Below, in pieces: positions 58,986 to 64,000 of a DNA stretch of 64,000 bases. The number at the start of each line of letters is the position of its first letter. Position 1 is the first letter of the stretch. The notes under the pieces were generated by a model. It worked only from the letters and a program-made list of their open reading frames with translations, did not search any database and was not told the DNA's origin. The position numbers and the translations under genes are program-made. Origin of the DNA: Thelephora terrestris (Eukaryota; Basidiomycota; Agaricomycetes; Thelephorales; Thelephoraceae). The stretch covers positions 1 through 64,000 of the forward strand of contig WIUZ02000018.1 in assembly GCA_015956445.1 (NCBI GenBank), written 5' to 3'.

Positions 58986-59484
58986 TCAGTACGGTCCTCG
59001 AGATTTCCTGTGCTTTTTTAAATTAACCAACAGGGTCAAGCTAGAACACTCACATATACTTCAGTTAGCGCCTCCTCTATCTTCGGTTCAACCTCACTGA
59101 TCCTTCCCCTGAGTTCAGGTGGTACAGAAAAAAACCAATCTGAATCCTTTACACCATGAATCTCAAGTGTCAATTCGAGGTAAAGCCTATATATCATGTG
59201 AATGCGCGCCCTGGATGTGTCCGGTATCAGAATGAAACTTACTTGCTCCGTCTAGCTTCCAGAGATTCCAGCTGATCGTGAGTCGTTGTTGGCGCATCAG
59301 GGTGCTTTTTGCACTCAGTAATCATATCCTGGAGCTTGGTCAGTTTCTCGTGAAGAGGTGCGAGCTTTCCTTCAACTGTGAAATTTTTCCGCCAGAGCGG
59401 TGAAAACAAGGGAAGGAGCAAAGAAGTTAAGGCAACGAGCAAAGAAATGATGTTAGCAATCATGTTCACAAGAACAGCGGACAT
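58986..59484 (-). CDS. Small membrane-anchored coiled-coil protein, three exons
   Basis: Exons 59,243-59,484, 59,054-59,186 and 58,986-59,012 with clean borders (GTAAGT...TATATAG, GTGAGT...AAAAAAG), giving 133 residues. Residues 1-30 (MSAVLVNMIANIISLLVALT then SLLLPLF) form one hydrophobic segment, either a signal anchor or a transmembrane helix. A charged helical part (GKLAPLHEKLTKLQDMITEC) follows, then DWFFSVPPELRGRISEVEPK and a basic C-terminus RKSRGPY. Start is the first ATG. I recall similar small proteins in Agaricomycetes but know of no function. This is the most convincing ordinary gene of the right flank. Confidence 0.72.
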
Positions 59485-61341
59485 GGTGGGTGGAAGGATG
59501 AGGGGGTGAGGAAAGGAGGGGGGAGGGCAGGCTGGATTTATATAAGTAATTTGGGGGTCGTAACCGGACCTGCGATCCTAGAGAACAGCCAAAATGAGAT
59601 GTCAACGGTCGCGACCGACCAAACACCAGCTGATAGTAGGGTCGAACATTTGGGCAAGCTCAAAGATGGGTTCCTATTCGAGGTATCGACCCCGTGGTCC
59701 AGCGACACTTCGACCCTGCAAAGTGCCACTAGTAAAATATCAGGCGCTGAAATCGATCTGCGCCGACAGTTGGGTGGGGCGAGTCGGATGTGAGTAGGCA
59801 GTGCAAACGTGACCTTCATGATCAACGTGAACTAGGGATGAGAATCAGTACTTGGAGTGGAGCAACGTTCAAACCCCATTGCGTAGCGCCACTCAATTGC
59901 AATGGTATAGCCACACCCCTTATGCTGAACCCACTTATCCAGGTGATAGACAATTGACACAACCATGGTTAGCATACTACTATCCATTTTAACCAACCAG
60001 GCGAGGTAATCACCGCTCTCCGACCGCGAAAAACGCGTTGGTTTGGTTATGGAATTGGGTAGTATTCATCTCTGTGTCGTCATCGGTTCAAGGATTCAGT
60101 ACCCACGCACCGCGAGTAGGAGAGACACTGGCTGAGACAGATGGCTCTATTACATGCTCGCGCGCCGGATCCGCATGCATGCAAGCCATCGACTTTCTCA
60201 GGAGGATCTTCGAATGGAGGATTTTTCGGCCGATGGAGTCCGATGTTGAGCGTGGACGTCGGAAAGCACCATAATCCTGAGGCGACGCCGTAGAAGGTTC
60301 AATCGAAAGTTCGATAGTACCCGGGTATTCAATTTTGTTTTCAATTACGGCGTCTTGGGGTCCTAGGATCCTGTGACAAAGGACGTTCATTGTGGAAAAG
60401 ATGGCGAGATGTGGAGCCACGTTGAGGTTCCTAGCCTCATCAAAGAAGACAACAAAGTGGTAGAACGAGAACGAGAACGTTGAGGAGGTGCGGCCGCCGT
60501 GATGAACCGAAAAGATGGGCGACGTGCCAGGGTGCACAGAGTTTTGGGATAGTTGAGTAACGAGATTTCGTGCGATGTGTGGCACGTTGTGGGAAGGTGA
60601 AAGTGATGCTGCAAAGAATCATTGTGGTCACCAGCCATTTAGGAGGAGATGGTCCGAGTCGTCGATTTCACATCATAGCTGAAAACCCGATCCCCTTCAT
60701 CTCTGTCCCTCAACGCCGCGGTAAAGTAATTACAGACAAGACTTGTACTACAGTTCTTCTGAATAAGTACAGTATAGAACGAGTTGTCGATGACGAAGGA
60801 AGAGCTGTCGACGGACACGGACTCATCGGCGCCGGAGACTGAGTACCTGCCGGCGATGCCGCACGTCGTTGAGGACAACGCCACGGATTCCCCCTCAAAG
60901 GCCCGTCGAAGGGCGATGGGAGAACGTCCACCCAACCTGCAATTTTGTGAGCGTGGCAGGTGTCCTTTTCTATCGCCGTCCAATAACCCCGAATTATAGG
61001 TGGCAGTCTGGGGTGATCTTGCGATTGCTGAGATGGACCTCGGCTGGCGAGGCAAAGAGTTTACAATCCTCGATAATTCTGTAAGCTTTCGCAAAGTACG
61101 AGGCGCCAGTGCAGAGCCCAAGCTTAGCGTCTAACCGATTCACGCCCTGATATTTTCCTCCCCCAGGCATGGACCTGCTGTAATGGGTAAAACTATCTAT
61201 TGCCCGTAGGGGTACAACAGATGAGGGCAAATATCGGAAAAGGAACAGGGCGACACCGGTCAGTTCTATAAGCTGGTGCGAATCTCAACCGTAAACTGTG
61301 GCAGGACATACTGCTTTTTGGCCGTTTGATATAGCATCGGT
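59485..61341. other. Region without a recognised gene
   Basis: Open frames on the minus strand at 60,088-60,585 and 60,639-61,121 could be exons of an unidentified gene, but their composition is ambiguous and I recognise no domain. On the plus strand a short Ser/Glu-rich frame (60,784-60,999) is equally uncertain. Confidence 0.35.
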
Positions 61342-62837
61342 CTAATCACGAACCCTGGTCGATGCTTCGCACTCCAGACTGTGATCAAGGTATCCCCTGA
61401 TAGATTGGATTTGAAGTTCTTTGGGTGTGGTGTTCCAGGTCACTTCTGCGTGCGCAAGACATTCCAGAGACTCGTGGTCAGACTGTCCCGACGGCTCAGG
61501 CTGCTTTTGCGACGACCCAGGATTGCTCCTGGTCTGTGTAGTTTCAGAACTCCAACGGTGTGAGCTGCTCACAGCGCTACTTTGTTCAATTGACGGACCG
61601 GCGCACGAGAATAGCAACACACCTGAATAACAGGCGTTTCCTTACACCCGATTTTGCACCCCAAACGCTAGTCTGAACGGCCACCCACTCCATCTCGAGC
61701 TCTGCCTCTGGCTCTTTCGGGAGCTTGTGCTGAGCGAGAACGTCCCGAGCGGAGGCTTGGGTGGCAGCCTGAGTGTCGAACTCCTTCAGAAAACCTTCAC
61801 CATTCTGGTAAAGCCGCGACACGGTGTCCCATTGCTCAGGCTTGAGGTTCAACTTTTTCATATACCTCTATAGACCGACTTGTTAGCTGGACGAGATCAA
61901 CAATAGGAAAGCGTCAAACCTTGGCCTCCTCCCAGGAGGTGTCACTCGTCATTTCGCACCCGTGTTGGAGGTATCCCATGATACGTTCGATTCGGGGTGA
62001 GTCAGGAGTGTAGATCCAGGTTATGTCTGCGTGTGCGAGACAACCCTGAGACGCGTGGTTGCCTTTCGTTCGTCGTGCTTGCGAGCTGCTAACAGTGCTT
62101 TTCTGTTCAATAGATTGACCTCCGCAGGACGGGGATACATACCACTGGAACAACTCGCGTCGCTTTATAGTTTCCCCGAAAGCCCACTCGTTGTGCCAAG
62201 GAGACGTCCACTGCGCCAGCTGTGTTATGTTCGGCTCTTTTGGGAGGTTGTGCTCAGCCAGAATTCCCTGAGCGGAGGCCTGGTTCACCTCCTCAAATTT
62301 CGCTAGAAGAGTTTCACCCCTTTCGTAGAGCCGCTCAACGGCCTGCTTTTGCTCCGGGCTGAGTTTCAATTTCTCCACATACACTTTAGCCCTGGCGACA
62401 GTACTTGGAATATTGGGAGGCAGGTACTCTTTTGGATCATCGACGCTCCTCGTGCTAGTGCTTGGAACGTTGGAGCGCAGGCTCTCCTCGGGATTATGGA
62501 GGATCTGGGAGGTGGTGTCACTCGTACGACTCCCGTACGCCTTGGAATACGCACCAGATTCAGGTCCATTCTCGGTTGTCAACGTGGGAGACGCGAAGGG
62601 GGGACTGTGTGCCTTATGATTCGGCCAGCGATCTATCCAAGCGGCGTACAAAAACATAAGCGCCCACTTACTAGACCTCCGTTGACGTGTCCTCTGATCG
62701 GTCTCACTTGTGGGCGACCGGTGAAAAATCGATGTGATCTCCGTGGTCGACGAGTTCGCTTTCCTTCCATTCTCGCCAGTCGTAGCGACGGCGAAGACGA
62801 CCTCAACTCCCTTCGAGTTCGAGGTCGTCAAGTCCAT
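61342..62837 (-). CDS. Unidentified protein with two tandem copies of a ~150-residue domain
   Basis: Exon 1 (61,920-62,837, possibly starting at the ATG at 62,657) and exon 2 (61,342-61,867) are joined by a 52-bp GT-AG intron. Each exon carries the same domain: YVEKLKLSPEQKQAVERLYE and LAEHNLPKEP, then SIEQKSTVSSS, CLAHADITW and RIMGYLQHG in copy 1; MKKLNLKPEQWDTVSRLYQ, LAQHKLPKEP, SIEQSSAVSSS, CLAHAEVTW and SIRGYLDHS in copy 2. The intron falls between the copies. In copy 2 the frame changes near 61,590-61,620, read either as a 1-nt frameshift or an unusually short intron (~23-25 nt); I favour a frameshift. N-terminal codons before 62,657 overlap the kinase-like duplicated segment on the other strand and are doubtful. 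Function unknown. Confidence 0.55.
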
Positions 62838-64000
62838 CGGTCCTGGAAGTCACGCTGCCGTCTGCCGAGTCAGTTGGATCTTGCTCCGTGCCCTTCCCCT
62901 TGCCGGAAACCTTTCGTCGATCGGAGGCATCGATTTTCGACAATATCATCCCCGGTTGTGAATATGCCGGTTTTCTCATCTAATCGCTATTCCTAAGCAA
63001 AATTCCATCTAGTCCCTGCCCACCCACCCGAATGTTGTAACCCTCTGTCGTAACATCGAAACACCATCCTGCCTCTTTTGCTTCTCGAATCCATTTCCGA
63101 TTAGGTCCACTGCTATTTCTTGGAATAATCATGTTATCACCGTGCACCAGGACTCCCCTTCAAGACTCACACTCCATCCGACTATACCGAGCACTTAATT
63201 CACCGTCCATCCGGTCCAACTACTCTCGCACGCCCGCTTTCTCCTAGTCTCTTCCACGTTCACTCAGATGTGCCATACTGTCGTGGCCTGCAGTACGACA
63301 TTAAATCTGAGACCGGTTTTCACCCAAGCACCGAAGGATGGGTCGAGTCCCAAGGTGGCGGGGAAGAGCGCGAGGTAGTCGTCAAACTCGCATACTTTGG
63401 GTTGCAGACCCAACGACGTTGAGTTTGAACGCGATGAACGGAAACAAATGGGGTTCGGTAGGCAGGGTGGACAAATTTTCCACCCGCAAAGGCCGCAGAT
63501 GCGATGAAGCATCACGACGTCAAACGTGCCAGGGGGCGCGACTCATCTCCAGAACTCGAGTGCCACGTCCCTCGCATCATGATGATCGATTCTGCCGTGG
63601 TCTCGAGCGTCCGAAGGGTTTTGTTCTGCCGCAAACTCAGGGATGAGATCTCGAAACCTTGACCGTCACACACAAAGAATATCCTCTTACGCGCACAACT
63701 GTATGTTTATGATCTACTCACATCACAAAGCCCTGGCAAGAACCTGCCTAACCGTCGCACCCGCACAATAATCTTGATACACGCGCGATATTGACCTAAG
63801 GCGACCTGGAAAGACCCGGTGCTCATCGATTCATCGCCTTGGTCAAAAGTAAGGGGAGTCGGATTCGGAGTTTCGATCGATCTTGTTTGGTCCAACAACA
63901 CATTGCTTCCGCGCATTGCCTTGATTGCTGCGGCAGTGTAGAGTAGCTTGTAGGTAGGGTGCTAACGGTTGGGTGGGGTGTAAGCAATGCGAACCGGACT
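62838..64000. other. Right edge, no recognised gene
   Basis: Includes the end of the second duplicated kinase-like segment (to about 63,170). Short frames at 63,264-63,515 (minus), 63,338-63,646 (plus) and 63,707-63,916 (minus) have no recognisable motifs. Confidence 0.35.

Noticed and set aside
1-64000. tRNA or rRNA genes
   Set aside because: I saw no convincing cloverleaf boxes or ribosomal sequence; a dedicated covariance search could still find a tRNA.

Overview
The window looks like a repeat-packed stretch of a mushroom-forming basidiomycete (Agaricomycete) genome. The reasons are genes with many introns of about 50 bp, KDZ-superfamily DNA transposases with a CxC2-type cysteine cluster, multi-copy hypothetical proteins carrying an RNWY/W-rich signature, and LTR-type elements. 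Only the two flanks (about 1-1,200 and 55,900-63,000) hold candidate ordinary host genes. Nearly everything between is mobile or repeated DNA.

The centre is a nest of two KDZ transposons. The outer one (KDZ-A) is torn in two. Its transposase N-terminal half runs leftward at 5,810-10,772. Its C-terminal half runs rightward at 29,886-42,801. Its two partner genes lie at 13,466-14,396 (viroplasmin/RNase H1 N-terminal-like, minus) and 15,860-17,250 (RNWY protein, plus). A second, whole-looking KDZ element (KDZ-B, 30,644-41,437, 10,794 bp, 1,150-bp terminal inverted repeats, 7-bp target duplication AACTGTC) sits inside an exon of KDZ-A. KDZ-B carries the same three genes in the same order and orientation: transposase (minus), viroplasmin-like protein (minus), RNWY protein (plus). 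I read this as a conserved three-gene KDZ cassette and consider it the most interesting system here.

Around this nest lie LTR-like elements of one superfamily (TGTCAG...CTGACA ends, 5-bp target duplications). They contain an intron-bearing coiled-coil gene and no visible gag or pol. Copies are at 6,824-10,108, 20,716-21,707, 21,708-26,790 (interrupted), 21,825-25,118, 26,880-29,885 and 53,945-54,587. The 5-bp repeat ATCTT/AAGAT at the two torn edges of KDZ-A shows that one such element split the transposase and that an inversion of about 21-24 kb later separated the halves.

Three long near-perfect palindromes (fold-back elements) are inserted at 2,791-5,440, 28,204-29,428 and 46,229-49,534. 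A pair of inverted, pyrimidine/purine-biased minisatellite units (17,248-20,715 and about 49,535-53,911, probably continuing left of the third fold-back) frames the complex and includes three apparently identical 543-bp tandem copies. The right end (54,588-64,000) is lower in repeats and holds a few unidentified genes: one exon at 55,913-56,347, a three-exon small membrane protein (58,986-59,484) and a gene with two repeated domains (61,342-62,837).
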